From Lunularia cruciata (lineage: Eukaryota > Streptophyta > Marchantiopsida > Lunulariales > Lunulariaceae): a DNA stretch of 64,000 bases. The translations under genes were made by a program, and so were the position numbers. The notes below the pieces were generated by a model. That model worked only from the letters and a program-made list of their open reading frames with translations, had not been told where the DNA came from and did no database searches. Of this stretch, positions 35,590 to 48,329 are shown one piece after another; the stretch's first letter is position 1, and each line of letters begins with the position of its first letter. The DNA lies in NCBI GenBank assembly GCA_948567375.1, contig OX419756.1:76150333-76214332 (forward strand). Direction: 5' to 3'.

Positions 35590-36143
35590 AGTGAGAGTAT
35601 ATCTATTGGAGTTGTTCGGTGGGATTAGCACTGGACTAGCAATAATATTATAGGTAGGTATTAAGTATAGAGGTACTTGTATGTAGAGAGAGATGAGACT
35701 ACTTGGTGCTTTCTACATCATATGCCATACTTGGTCTATCGGTATCTTGAGTTATTACTAATGTGAGTAGTGAGGAGTTACCGAAAAACCCTACCAACAT
35801 ACATTCCCTCACTAGGGATGCAAGGTTTGAAGAGACATAGGCCTTTCATTTGGTGATTTTTGGATAACCATGTCAAGGACATACCCATGTTGGCCAAGGT
35901 CAAGGTCCTCAAGGTTCCTATTTTGATGTGTTTTGGGAGATGTTACGTATCTTATGACATCTCTAGGTTTATCATTCCATTTCTCCAGCCTACATTTTGA
36001 AGAACATCCTTTGATGAGTGATTCTTGTACTTGAGTTGTTGCAAAGACACATCAGGTCCATTCTTGGATAGGACTTACCATGTTGTTGGATGAAGCCAGA
36101 GTGCAATCACAGCCTCATTATCTTCATCTTTGGTGGATGAACT
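35590..36143 (+). pseudogene. C cytosine-5 DNA methyltransferase-like domain
   Basis: Located between protease and reverse transcriptase. Visible blocks in order: LLELFGGISTGLA (35604-35642), matching motif I of C5-cytosine methyltransferases (FxGxGxG, cofactor binding); PCQGH (35868-35882), matching the catalytic Pro-Cys motif IV; FWEMLRIL (about 35930-35955); SPAYILKNI (35985-36009), matching the motif VI region (ENV); and QPHYLHLWWMN (about 36105-36142), a block seen near the end of this domain. The spacing of motifs I, IV and VI fits the family, where the enzyme transfers a methyl group from S-adenosylmethionine to cytosine. The copy is dead with many breaks, and A5 has landed in it. It could be a relic of a captured host or viral gene. 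Confidence 0.65.
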
Positions 36144-36826
36144 ATGACACCCATTTGTGCATATGTGTGTTATTGTGATATTTAGCTTGGTATTACAAGT
36201 ACTTGAGAGATATTATTTGTATAGAGAAAAAGGATGGTTTTACATTAGTCATGATTAGCTAGAGTTAGTCATAGCTAAGATAGAGGGGACCTTACTTTAG
36301 AGGAAGTGGAAAAGATGAGCACCACTAATTTGGATTCTAATGTGTTGACTTGGTATTATTCCTAGGCTTTGAGAAAAGAGTTGAGAACTCTTTGGGCCGC
36401 AAGCTTTTTTGTTTTGGATTCTTCTATGGTCCAAGGATAGCCCATGTGAAGGAATCCTTGACTTAGTGGTTGGGTCAAGATAAGATCACATACTAGTGGA
36501 ATATGCCCATATGAATGGATATTCCTTTCTACTTTTTGACTTTACTTGACTTTTAGCCTAGTAACTTGAGTTACTCCAATAATTAGTAACTTTGGTGCGT
36601 AACTATTTTACAAGTATATAAAAGAGGGATGAGAAGGTTCTCATTATTCTTTTATTTGCAACTATCTCTCTTTGATTGAGTTCTCTAATGAGCAATGTCT
36701 TGAGTCTTGGAGTGTTAGCCTTGGAGGAGTATGATGGAGTTGGGGTTCCTTGCTTTCTTAGTCCATGGTGCGCTACCATAAAAGCCATCAAAGGTTCAAC
36801 TTGAGTGAGAGACAGGCCGGCTCACA
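36144..36826 (+). repeat. A5 5' LTR
   Basis: Starts with a worn TGTAACACCC end and finishes GGCCGGCTCACA. A TATATAA box lies near 36615. It pairs with 45116-45801. Confidence 0.9.
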
Positions 36827-36830
36827 TTTT

Positions 36831-36848
36831 TGGTTCTGTTACCGGGAC
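36831..36848 (+). promoter_or_regulatory. Primer-binding site of A5
   Basis: TGGTTCTGTTACCGGGAC directly follows the LTR with a four-base spacer, the same site as in A1 and A3. Confidence 0.7.
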
Positions 36849-36886
36849 CTCTCTAGAAGGCAAGATAATGTTCCGTGTACAATTCT

Positions 36887-38779
36887 TATGACAACCCGGC
36901 AAATATCACTTTTGCGGTAATTGGGTAAGTAAAGTCTGTTCCCGTAGAGATACAAGTCAGAAATGTCCAAATATGAAGCAAAGCAACAATGTAGTTCTTC
37001 TTGAGTTCTTTAATCTCTTAGGTAGAAACCACACCCAAAAGAGAGTAACAAGCACTCATTCGTAGTCTTGTCACAAATTCATACTCCTTAATCACAACTC
37101 CATCAAATCTTTCCAAAAAATCTTGGTTGTGATGATTTAGGCTCTCCCAAAAATGGCACTCCACTGCAAAACAACTTCACCTTAGAATTGTGTTTCACCT
37201 CTCCACTGAAGGCACAACTTCCTCGATCAAAATTGCTTCACGTCAACTTTGCATTGCATTCACAAATGCAAAATACTACCAACACTACAATTCCTCTCAG
37301 ATCTATCAAGGCATTGCTTTGATTGCACTTCACTCAGGATCAAACACACAAAATGAAGATCAAGGCTGCAGAATCCAACATCCAACAAGCACACTGACTT
37401 GCACTTCAAATTTCTCGCAACACTCACAAACACAAGCACAAAATTGATACTCAGAATCAAGCTCAAGCAACGAGCACTTCTTCACAACACTTTGCTTTAT
37501 CTATTCTCAAAAATAATGATCACTGAACAACATAAGATTGCAAATGTCACTCTTAAATAGTGAAGCAATCGACAGTTCTAACAACTATACCGCTCTACAA
37601 CAACTCTTCTAACTTGGAGATCCAAAATGAAAATGCAACCCTTCATATTTGTCTCTTCAAATCTCAAATCTGTTTCTACTCTAATCCAACGTCTACTTCT
37701 TCCTCCACTTCCAATCCCAAAGTAACTTCACTCACTTCTACTTTGTCCTCGGGTTTCACAAGTTCTAATTCCTTTACCAATTCTACTAATTCTCCACTCT
37801 GATCTACAATTCCTATCATAGGTAATCCTTCTAAATCTCTATCTCCCGACCCACTCTTCTCTAAAGTGTCAAATGTCAAATCCAAAGACACATGCCTTCT
37901 TATCTCTCTTACTTTGGGTCTAACTATTATTAATTCTTTTGCTAATTCTACTATATCCTCATCAAAAATTGTAATTGAAAGCATGGGTACACTATCTACA
38001 CCTTCAATTTGCAACCCACTTTCTCCTAATCACTCATGTGACTGACCCAAAGACACTTACTGTCTGATACTACACTTCGGGTTTATTCACTACTGTTATT
38101 TCTCCTCTAATTCTATTTTATCTTCAATCAGAACTAAAATTGAAATCATGGGTATCTTAAATATCTTCTTTCCTTACTATAACTTCTTCTAATGCCTCCC
38201 GCAAGATTCCAGAAGTCACCTTCACTGCACTCTGAGGTCCAGCTACCTCGGATTTAGTCATCTTTGTCTTGAGGTGAAGTCTCATGAACCGGAGTTGTGT
38301 AAACCTGAAGTTCGAAGTCCAAAGTCTGAAGTCTGAAGTCTTGTAGACCCGAGGACACTAACCTTAAGACACAAACCTACTCTCAAAACTTCAAATACTT
38401 GTTACTTTCAAACTCTACGATTTTGGTGGCAATGGAAAGCTCTAAACAAGACGCTTCCAACAAGATATAGCACGCATAATTTGGACTTGTGGTCACTAAG
38501 ATATGGCCCCTGCAAGAATCATGACCTACAACTTCCCTTTCTCCCTCGGGTCTGCCCTCCTTCAACATCTGATCCAAGTTTTTTACTCCTCTGACACGAA
38601 GTAAGCTTCTTCGGGTTTCACCCAATCTGAGTCCTTCTTCCTCTAACACAAAGTCAATTTACTCAGGCCTGATCAAAACACAAGTTTCCCCTCATTTCTT
38701 CTCCATTTGGTTACAATTTGGTTTCAACAAGGCACTTCTTCTCCAAAACTCATCCAAAATGAAAAATGTGGGTACCACA
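36887..38779 (-). repeat. B solo LTR, short form, inside the A5 leader
   Basis: 1893 bp in minus orientation, from TATGACAACCCGG to GTGGGTACCACA on the plus strand, with exact 5-base flanks ATTCT (36882-36886 and 38780-38784). It cuts the first small leader frame of A5 just after its start. It carries the short-form C-terminal frame at 37676-38014 (TFDTLEKSGSGDRDLEGLP) and another conserved stretch at 38383-38649 (TTSPNYACYILLEASC). Confidence 0.94.
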
Positions 38780-39550
38780 ATTCTATATTAGATAGGAGGC
38801 TATGAGAGATCACTTGGAGAGGACTTTAGAAGAGGAGAGGGCTAAACTTATGTTAGAGAATTTGGACCCATATTTATACCCTATAGTTTATAATGATGTC
38901 TTTGAGGTGATTTTGTACATCTTGTACACTTGAGAGAATTTGGAGAGATTGTGTGAGGTGGATTGGAGATTTTAGGGATTAATGAGATTTTGGGTAAAAT
39001 CTCAAGTTTGGGATCTGGATTTGAAATTTCTACGCATGATAGCTTGGGTTATTATTCACTTATCACACTTGAAATTATTGTAAGACCTACTATGTGCATT
39101 GGGTTACAATTTTTGAAAGTTGATAGGGTAAACTACTCCCGCAATTGCATGCTCTCTAGAAAATTGTATAGAGTCTGCCATTTCTTCAATTTTCAATGGA
39201 TTGTCATGAAACTTTTCAAAAACATTTAGTGCATTGTATACTACATGTTGACACAAAAATTATAGATAAAGAGATAAATATAGAGATCATTCTTGAGCAA
39301 TGAGATATAAGTTTTTAAAGTGAGGGGGGTGGTTTTCAGACCAAATCTGAAATATGTGTGCTGAATAGAAAGGTGCCTAGGCCAAATGGCTCAATGAAAA
39401 GATCTGAAATTTTTCAAAGAGTGATGCCTTGGAGCTGTGCTCAAGTGTGCATAATTTTAGAGGACTATGACACCAATTACAAGATTTCATGCATAAGGAC
39501 TCTAAGAGTAACAAAAAGCATGTTTGAGTGTTTAGACTCATCTTGGGAAC

Positions 39551-40018
39551 ATGGAGGGTCACCATGAGTGGAAATTGAGGCTATGCAAGGTTCCCCAAGG
39601 GTTTGAGGTGATTATAGGGGTGGATTTGAGTAGAAAAGAGTTTAGAATAGAATTTGAAGAGAGTGTTGAGAGGATCAAAAACCTACACCACTTGGAGGAA
39701 AGAGTGAGTCTAAGTGCTTTTTATGTGGAGAGAAGAGACATAAGGCAATTTTATGTCCATTGACTTTTGAGAGCAAGAGATTGAGAGGAAGGAGAGGCTT
39801 ATTTGACTTGGGTTTGCATGTTGGAACTTCTTCACCAAGATGGGGAGGGAGAAGATCTAAGACCAAGGTTGTGTGAAGTTTGTGGAGTAGGACTTCCAAA
39901 AGGACATGAGTGTAGTGGAGTAAAAACACTTTTGAAAAATTTGGCGAAGGATCTTGGAGAAAGTCTTAGTAAAAATATAGAAATACTACCACCTTCATTA
40001 CCTTGTTATCAAGATTAG
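39551..40018 (+). pseudogene. A5 extra zinc-finger frame upstream of gag
   Basis: Starts MEGHHEWKLRLCKVPQGFE and carries the same cysteine clusters as the A1 and A3 frames (the second, CEVCG...GLPKGHECSGVK, near 39875-39920). It lies about 230 bp upstream of gag. Damaged in this copy. Confidence 0.65.
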
Positions 40019-40251
40019 TGATGGAGATAATCTTTCAATGTATGGATAAGCTTTCCACGAGAATTTGATTAATATGCACTCTAGAATTTGATGTTGCTAT
40101 AGAAATCTTGGAGCAACTTGAAACTTTTGTGCTCTCTAGAGTGGATTATTCTTAGATGGTTTTTGTCATGTATATACTCTATTAATTATAGAGTGAGAGA
40201 AAAGAAAAGAGAAAAAAATTTGAGAGAAAAGAAAGATAGTGAGGGATTAAG

Positions 40252-41663
40252 ATGGGGAAACTTTTGGTTTTCTTTGGTAAAGATGGACAAGATGTGGAGG
40301 CCTTTGTGGGAGACTTCAAGAGAGCTTGCATAGGAAATAATGAGAGGAGGAAGAATGAGAGGAGGAAGAATGAGTGGGTCTCATTATTACCAGATTTCTT
40401 TGAGGATGCAGCACTTACATGGTATGACTCAGAATACCAAAAGAGAGAGAGGAGAGATGGGGAAGAAGAGTCTTGGGAGAGTTTGACTTTAGCACTCATT
40501 GAGAACTTGCTTCTAGATGAGAGTTATGAGAGATTGATGAGTGAAGTTACCTTTCTTAAACAAGGAGATGGAGAGAAAGTAAGAGTCTATGTGGAAAGAG
40601 TGGAGAAGTTAGAGTCTAGATTTTGCATAGTGTTGAGGAAGGGTGGGGATGACATGGAGACTACTATGATTGGCATAGTGGCCATTCTTACCAAGAATTT
40701 TGTGGGAGGATTGAGACCACAAATTGTATAGAGGAGAGTTTGGAAGGAGATGAGAGTGATTTGGTGGTGGAGGAGGTTGTGTATCCTCCTCAAGGTTACA
40801 AGTATGGTGGAACTTTCAATACTTTGGTGGCAAGGGTTGCACCACAAGTATTAGTTGCACCACAAGTAGAAGTTTCTCCAATTCTTGCACTTCTACCATA
40901 AGATCCACTTCAAACCATCACAGAACAACTTGCAAATCTCAAGATCAATGTGGTGCAACTATGGGAGAAGAGAGAGGTGGATTAGAATGTAAGGAGAAGG
41001 TCTAGGAGTTATGGAAGTTATCCATATAAAGGAGGCCAACCAACCAATAATTTTAATGAGAGAAATTGTTTTGGTTGTGGAGGAAGAGGTCACATCCAAA
41101 GGAATTGCCCAAATTCCACTTACCATGGAGGAAGGGGTTATGAAGGAGCCAATAGAGGGAAAGAAGGAGGTAGTGAAACCCAATTGGCTCCTTATCTAAA
41201 CAAAGGTAAGGGAAAAGCATCTACAGATGTGGTTGAGAGCAAGTATGAGAAGAGAGAGTGCTCAAACTCCAAGAGTCTTAATTTGGAGCTTTTAGCACAA
41301 GAGAAGAAGAGAGCTTGTTTTGCAAAGGATGTGCACTCTTCTCAAGGATTTACTCCTAGCTAAGATACTCCTATGCCTACTAGGAGCACTCACACAAGTA
41401 ATTCAACACCATCAACAACAAAGACTGCAAGGAAGAACTTGGGGATGGAGGACTTCTTGATCTCAAAACAACAATGGAACTACAATTTCTTGGAGGATGT
41501 TGGTAATCACAATGCTAACATCACAATGGACCAATTGATTGCTTTGAATCCTTCTTTGAGAAAGGAGCTTAGAGGTGGTTTGAGTTCTACAAGGAGCAAG
41601 AGGAGGAAGAAGACAAAAGCTCCAGTATCAATGGAGGTGGTGGATGCCAAGCTAGCACCATAG
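40252..41663 (+). pseudogene. A5 gag
   Basis: Begins MGKLLVFFGKDGQDVEAFVG with a 159-codon capsid frame (40252-40731) including FFEDAALTWYDSEYQKRERR and DESYERLMSEVTFLKQGDGE. The zinc knuckle region lies at about 41065-41110, and the Ser/Thr-rich tail with LGMEDFLISKQQWNYN at 41373-41663. Typical Retrotrans_gag layout; a few breaks. Confidence 0.85.
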
Positions 41664-41689
41664 GAGCCTTGTGAATATGCCTCCAAGAT

Positions 41690-44600
41690 TGATGTGAGAG
41701 TGAATGGTCACAACATCAAGGATGCATTGGTTGATGGAGGATCAACAATGAATGCCATGTCAGAAAGGTTGATGAAGAAGTTGGGTATGATACCCTTAAG
41801 ACCTTAAATATTTATGGTGAGCATGACAAACAAACAACAAGTTCAACCAGTAGGTGTGATAGATAAAGTGGTAGTTTCAGTTATGGGAGTTTAAAATCTC
41901 ATGACTTTCCAAGTCTTGAAGGATTCAAGCTATGACTTACTTCTTGGGAGGCCATGGTTGAGAGCAACACACACAACTGATTGATGTCACAAAGGAAACT
42001 TGAGGATTGGGCCATCAAACCATAGAGTCATAGTTCTTGTGACTAACGCCACCAACACTTCACTTTCAGATACACCATCTTTTGGTTATTGAGAATCAGA
42101 TTCTTAAGAAGGAGCTTCAAGTGTGGATACAAGCTTGGAGGAAGAGACTTCCGTGGAGAAGGATGAAACTAAATTGGATTCATATGTGTATCCCTTGTGT
42201 CTTATGGATTTTGCACCTAAGAAAGAGGTTTTGAAGGATCCAGATAAATCACCATTGACACTTGAGGAAGTAGCAAGAAGGTTAGCTACCCTCAAGAATG
42301 GCCCTAATGTTACCAAGGAGGAGATTGTGAGATTTGAGGAGATTTTCCGCAAGTTCATTCATGTGTTTGCTTTGAGCTACAAGGATTTGAAGGAAGTCAC
42401 CTTAAAGGAGCAAAATTTAGAGGTGGAGTCACATGCAAGACCAATCCACCAAAAGCAACGTTGCATTAGCCCACCAATATCTTTGGTTGTGAAGGAGGAG
42501 ATTGATAAGCTCAAGGAGGCTGGATTTATTTTTGAGATGGAGAATTCAGAATGGGTGTCTCCAATTGTGATTGTGAAGAAAAAGAATGGCAAGCTTCAAG
42601 TATGTGGGGATTTCAAGAAGCTCAATGTTGTTACCAAGAAGGACTACTACCATTACCATTACCATTACTACATTACCATTCATTGATGAGATCTTGGAGG
42701 AGGTTGTAGGTCATGAGAGGTATATTTTTGGAGATGGTTGTAGTGGATATAACCAAATCAAGATTGCACCAGAGCATCAACAACTCACCACATTCACCAC
42801 ACCTTGTGGAGCTTATGCTTTCAAGGTCATGCCTTTTGGGCTTTGCAATGCTTCATTCCAACGGTTCATGAACAAGGTATTTGAACCTTTCATTGGGAAA
42901 TTTGTGAGAGACTTCATTGATGACTTTTGTGTCTATGGGAGCAAGGAGGAGCACTTTGAGCACCTAATCAAGGTATTGCAATGCTTAGATGAGGCAAATG
43001 CATCACACAACCAAGAGAAATGCATTTTTGGATGTGAAGAAGATCTACTTTTGGGGCACATCATCTCCAAGGATGGAACAACAATTGATCTTGAGAAGGT
43101 GAGGAAAATCTCAGACCTTCCATTCCCTTCAAGATTGACAAAGTTACGTCAATTATTGGGGATAGTTGGGTACTATAGGAGGTTCATCTTCTCATTTTCC
43201 AACAAGGCTTATGCATTGACCATCTACATGAAGAAGTGTGTAGATTACATGGTGATTTTAGAAGATAAGAAGGCTCTCAAATCTTTTGAGGAGCTCAAGC
43301 AATCCCTTGTTGTAGCTCCAATTCTTGCTAAACTTGATTGGAGTAAGCCTTTCATCCTCTTCACTAATCCTTCTAATGTAGCTGTAGGATGCACTCTTAG
43401 TCAATTAGAGAAAGATGGGCATGATCATCCAATAGCTTATGCTAGTAGGTAGATGGTTTCAACAGAGAAGAACTACTCTATCATAAAGAGAGAAGGGTTG
43501 GTAGTGATCTTTGGTCAAGAAGTTTAGACACTACTTGATGGAGGGAAACCCACCATTGTCACAAATTACAAGGCTTTGAAGTCCATCTTCAACAAGCCTC
43601 GTGTAGAAGGGAGACAAGCAAGGTAGATGCTACTCTTGTCTGCGTATGATAACACCATTGAGGATAGACTATGGAAGAAACATGCAAATGTAGATTTGTT
43701 ATCTAGGGTCTATGATCATGATGGAGATGAACCAATGGATGATTCCTTCCTAGATGAGGAGCTCATGACAATCTCAATCACTCAAGAGGTTCCAATGGAG
43801 TACAAGGAGATTGTGGATTTTGTGACAAGAGGTTACTATCCAAAAGGGATGCATGCTAGGAAAAGGAAGGCCCTTGCAGCAAGATCTAGACCTTACACAA
43901 TGGTGGAGGATATTCTTTTTCACCAAGGAGCAGATGGTCTACTTCAAAGAGCAATGGGTAAGGAAGAGTCTATCCTACTCATAAAGGAGTTTCATGAAGG
44001 TTTAGTATTTGAAGGACACTTTGCAGGAAAGGTGACTCCTTTCAAGATTCTAGATGCAGGTTACCATTGGAGAGGGATTTTCAAGGATTATCTTAATTAT
44101 TGCAAATCTTGTCATGTTTGTCAAGCTTTTGCTAGAAAGTTGACATCCACTCCACCACTTAGATCAATTCAATTGCTAGGACCTTTTGAGAAGTGGGAAA
44201 TTGATTTTGTAGGTCCTCTCAATAGAATCCCAAGGAACAATTGGTACATTGTGGTAGTTACTGATTACCTTACCAAGTGGGTTGAGGCTAGACTATTGAG
44301 GGACAAGAATGAAGATGAAGTTGGTAGATTTCTTTATGAATGCATTATCCATAGGTTTGGATTCCCTTTGGAGTTGGTTTTTGATAGAGGAGGAGAGTTT
44401 ACAAGAAGCATCACTACATCCGTGCTACAACATTTCTCTATCACACATAGAGTAGCTACATCCTATAAGCCAAATTCCAATGGCTTGGCAAAGAGAACCA
44501 ATCAGACATTGTGCATGATGTTGGCCAAAGATGCAGAAATGGAAGGGGCTAAATATCATTGAGACAAGAGGATTCATGTCATTTTGTGGGAGTATAGGAC

Positions 44601-45100
44601 AACCATGAAGACTTCCACTGGGTATTCTCCATTTCAATTGGTATATGATATTGATTCTACCTACCTATTAATTTTGATCTTCTTACCTTCCAAAGCATTC
44701 ATAGGAGATTGAAGAAAGCACAAGGAGATGATGCAGAGAAGTCAAGGAAGGAGCAACTCATGGAGTTAGAAGAGGCAAGAGCGGTTTCTATGGTTTTGAG
44801 TGGAGCAAGCCCAAAGGAAAAAAAAAGGAGAGCTATGACAAGACGCAAGGAAAGAAGAAGGTGGAGCCTTTCAAAGAAGGTGATTGGGTAATTTTGTTTG
44901 CTCCTATTTGATTCAAGAGAGTGCAAAAGAAGTTTTTGCCTAAGTACTTTGGACCTTTCATAGTGGAGAAGGTGTGGAGCAATTACACCTATGATCTCAA
45001 GGAGTTGGGAGGAAGACACCTTGATAGGATTAACCATGATTAGTTGAAGATGTATCATAGAAGGTAAAGAGACATTCACTTTGAGGCCAAAGTGAAAACT
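41690..45100 (+). pseudogene. A5 protease, reverse transcriptase, RNase H and integrase
   Basis: The protease (41690-41985) carries ALVDGGSTMNAM and LLLGRPWLRA. The acidic linker is at 42100-42220. Reverse transcriptase (42240-43100) has VSPIVIVKKKNGKL, GYNQIKIAPEHQQ, MPFGLCNAS and FIDDFCVYG. RNase H (43150-43760) follows, then integrase (43800-45000) with HVCQAFARK, WEIDFVGPL, VFDRGGEF and NGLAKRTNQTL and a C-terminal KYFGPFIVE module. A CATTAC-type microsatellite lies at about 42648-42680. Homologous along its length to A1. Confidence 0.88.
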
Positions 45101-45101
45101 T

Positions 45102-45115
45102 AGTCCGGGGATAAA
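45102..45115 (+). promoter_or_regulatory. Polypurine tract of A5
   Basis: AGTCCGGGGATAAA directly precedes the 3' LTR start at 45116. Confidence 0.7.
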
Positions 45116-45801
45116 TGTAACACCCATGTGTGTGGTATTTTGATATTTAGCTTGGTATTACAAGTACTTGAGAGATATATTTATTTATATAGAGATAAAA
45201 GATGGTTTTATGTTAGTCATGATTAGCTAGAGTTATTCATAGCTAAGATAGAGGGGACCTTACTTTAGAGGAAGTAGAAAAGATGAGCACCACTATTTTG
45301 GACTCTAGTGTGTTGACTTGGTATTATTCCTAGGTGTTTGGCTTTGAGGTAAGAGTTGAGAACTCTTTGGACCGCAAGCTTTTCTGTTTTGGATTCTTCT
45401 ATAGTCCAAGTATAGCCCATGTGAAGGAATCCTTGACTTAGTGGTTGGGTCAAGATAAGATCACATGCTAGTAGAATATGCCTATGTGAATGGATATTCC
45501 TTTCTACTTTTTGACTTTACTTGACTTTTAGCCTAGTTACTTGAGTTACTCCAGTAATTAGTAACTTTGGTGCGTAACTATTTCACAAGTATATAAACAA
45601 GGGATGAGGAGGTACTCATCATCCTTTTATTTGCAACTATCTCTCTTTCATTGAGTTCTCTAATGAGCAATGTCTTGAGTCTTGGAGTGTTAGCCTTGGA
45701 GGAGTATGATGGAGTTGGAGTTCCTTGCTTTCTTAGTCCATGGTACGCTACCATAATAGCCATCAGAGGTTCATCCTAAGTGAGAGACAGGCCGACTCAC
45801 A
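45116..45801 (+). repeat. A5 3' LTR
   Basis: TGTAACACCC...CGACTCACA, 686 bp, paired with 36144-36826 and followed by the GAACC target copy. Confidence 0.92.
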
Positions 45802-46650
45802 GAACCTCTTACCTAAAGAGGTTCTACAACATGCTCATGATGGGATTTAGCAACTAGACTACCTCATTGTTGATGACATCTTGGATGTTGAACGTCAATC
45901 TCAAATAATGGTTGTGGCTAATAAGTCATCTATGGTAGTGGTGAACCTTGTTGGACAGCCAAAAGCCACTATACCCACACTTATGAGTTTCCTAGACTCT
46001 CATGCTTTTTGAGAGGGAGGACTTGGATTTGTTTGGGACTCACAATTATAGCATTTGGTGGAGCCCAATGCCAATGAGAAAGAGCATGTGATAGGTTTTT
46101 GCACCAATATTATTGTTATGACAATAGTGTTAGAGACATCTAGGTGTTAGGTCAGGCTATGGACCTAAATTTTTTGACTTGGAGTGTGAGCCTTGGCTTG
46201 GTAGAGCAACACAAGATGTGCTTGATAGGCATCACTACTTGGATACTTGTGAGCTCTATGCCTATCAAGACAATTTAATCACATGCTAGGGGCAATGGAT
46301 CAAGTGTGAAGGGTATTCTTGAAACACAACCAATGCCTACTAGTGAGAGTGATCTACATGAAGTCCATCCAAGTGAGCATGGTCTACTTGGGTCACACCC
46401 TTGGCCTACTTGGGATGTAGATAGAGGACGTATAGAGATTTTAGCCAAATCAAAGGGAGTTTTCTATACTAAGGTTGGGACCTCTAGTGGTTGGGAGCAT
46501 GACACTATTGCTCCCAAGGGCCTAATGTAGCAACTAGTCAATACATCTTCCACCCCTATGATATTTACAAAGAATACTTGGGAGCCAAATCTTGGACCTA
46601 AGCTTACAAGAGGGGAAGATAGCTAGTTTGGAGGTTCTTGAGGAGCTATG
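45802..46650 (+). pseudogene. C: end of methyltransferase-like domain and linker
   Basis: C resumes right after A5 with LLPKEVLQHAHDG (about 45807-45845), which reads as the continuation of the methyltransferase region interrupted at 36143. The following 700 bases are worn coding sequence (fragments such as ERQSQIMVVANKSSMVVVN) leading to reverse transcriptase. No further domain is recognised. Confidence 0.5.
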
Positions 46651-47540
46651 CAAGCTATTTTACCTTTAGTATGAAGGATTTGGGTGCTCTAAAAGGACAT
46701 GGTATTTGGATTGAGTTGACTATTAATATATTAATTTTTTGATATCCTTATAGATATAGTGGCATAGAGAGAGCATTGATTTAGAGCCAAAGTAGAGACA
46801 ATTTTGAAGTTGGTTTGGTGGAGATTTCACATGAAGAGTATGCATCAACTACAATGATTCTAGCCAAGAAGGATATGCATGGCAATTGCATAGATAGGCA
46901 AATGTGTGGAGATTATTATCCTCTCAACCAATAGACTAGGACTGATTGGTAGGCCATGCCTACACTAGAGGGGATCTTTGATGTAAGGTGCATGTAATGG
47001 TCTTCAATACTTTGGATCTTTGAGCATGATATCATCAATTGCCAATCAAGGAGGATAATAAGTCCAAGATTGTATAATATGCAAGATTGTATGCAAGGAT
47101 GTATAATAACAGGAGAGCTTCTTACCATTTGAGTTAAAAAGAACTTTTGCTGAATTCCAAAGGGTCATAGATAGGATCCTAGTGGGGTTGGATTTTGATT
47201 GGTGCTATATTGATGACATTTTGGTCTATAACACTACTATGGAGGAGTATGAGTGATATTTGTTGGAGATGTTTGAGAGATTGAGATCTCATGGACTTAA
47301 ATTACATTTTAAGAAGTGAGCAAGTTGAGTATTTGGGTCACACTATCTACCTTGGGGGACTTGGTGTTCAATAGACCAAGGTGGAGGCTATTGCACATGT
47401 TCATTTGCTTATGAATGTGAGTAGAGTGCAAGCATTCCTCATGTTGACAAAATTTTATTGTTACTATGTTAGAGGATTTATTGCCATTGCCAAGGCCTTG
47501 CAAAGCTAACTAAGATTACATAGGAGTGGTTTTGGGAAGA
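46651..47540 (+). pseudogene. C reverse transcriptase remnant
   Basis: Opens with FTFSMKDLGALKG (about 46660) and continues with YASTTMILAKKD and RQMCGDYYPLN (about 46845-46925). It later shows FQRVIDRILVGLDFDWCYID followed by DILVYN (catalytic YIDD, about 47155-47240), then a connection block near 47420-47500. The order and motifs are those of Ty3/gypsy reverse transcriptase, but clearly different in sequence from A, D and E. Heavily decayed. Confidence 0.8.
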
Positions 47541-47990
47541 TGAGCAAGAGAGCTTTTATAGAGCTCAAGGAGAGGTTGACATCTGCCTCTATTCTTAAGA
47601 GACCAATCAAAGGATAACCATTCTAGGTTCACACTAATTGGAGTATATTGGAGCCTAGAGCAATGCTCACCTAATATAATGATGAGAGGAAGGAGTTTGT
47701 GGTGGCCTACACTAGTTGCTCCAACAATTCAGTAGAGGCAAAGTATAGTTCATATGAGGTAAAGTTCTTGGCAGCCATATGGACAATAGCACATTTATGA
47801 TGTTACCTATTTGGTAACCCCTTCACTGATTATCAACCACTAAAGTGGTTGATTGAATCCAAAAATCTTTCAAGGAAGCTTGCACGATGGGCTCTGATTG
47901 TATAGAATTATGATTTCATGGTTATTTGCAGACCTAGAGTGGTGAACCATGATGCAAATAGATTGAGTAGAAACCCTTGTCCCATCCAAT
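47541..47990 (+). pseudogene. C RNase H remnant
   Basis: Shows FIELKERLTSASILKRPIKG, then VHTNWS, RKEFVVAYTSCSNNSVEAKY, YQPLKWLIESKNLSRKLARW and DANRLSRNPCP, the usual blocks of gypsy RNase H including the final DxLSR-type motif. Old and broken. Confidence 0.8.
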
Positions 47991-48329
47991 AGGATCAGAT
48001 TGGAGCATGTTAGCATGGTGAGACAGATAAGGAGATAGTGCTAGGTTGGCATGCATCTACCTTTCTCTATATATTCTTTAAGGCTTTGGTGGTATCTCTC
48101 TTAGTATATACAGGAGTAGTTATTGAGGTCATAGATCCGAAGAGAGGAGATAGTGGTACACTTCAACAAGAAACTCATGATGATGTCTTAGTGATGGATT
48201 ATCTTTGCATTGATGTTGTGGGTGGCACAATTGGGGCCAAGGAGAGAGACCTTGTTTTTTAGTGAGCTAAATGGTTCAGATTGGAGGGCAACTACCTTCT
48301 TTGTAAATGGGAGATAGTAGAGTGAAAGT

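Larger units (their letters stand above)
36144..45801 (+). mobile_element. A5: complete-layout family A element inside C
   Basis: LTR to LTR 9.66 kb, or about 7.76 kb without the short B LTR at 36887-38779. It has the full family A layout: primer site, leader, zinc-finger frame, gag, protease, reverse transcriptase, RNase H, integrase, polypurine tract. The bases GAACT before and GAACC after form the target copy. The LTRs differ at about 6% of positions by eye, so it is older than A1, very roughly 15-30 million years at 1-2 substitutions per billion sites per year (an assumed rate). It carries perhaps ten to fifteen breaks. Confidence 0.92.

Noticed and set aside
38383-38649. 88-codon minus-strand frame in the short B LTR (TTSPNYACYILLEASC)
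   Set aside because: Partly echoed at 18650 and 58761, but the frame is not kept across the three copies. It is better explained as a conserved DNA stretch of U3.
42648-42680. CATTAC microsatellite in the A5 polymerase
   Set aside because: A local slippage product in a dead element, with no wider structure.
43627-44562. A 311-codon frame as a possible intact host-like gene
   Set aside because: It is the RNase H tail and integrase of A5, collinear with A1 and A4. Length alone does not make it a gene.
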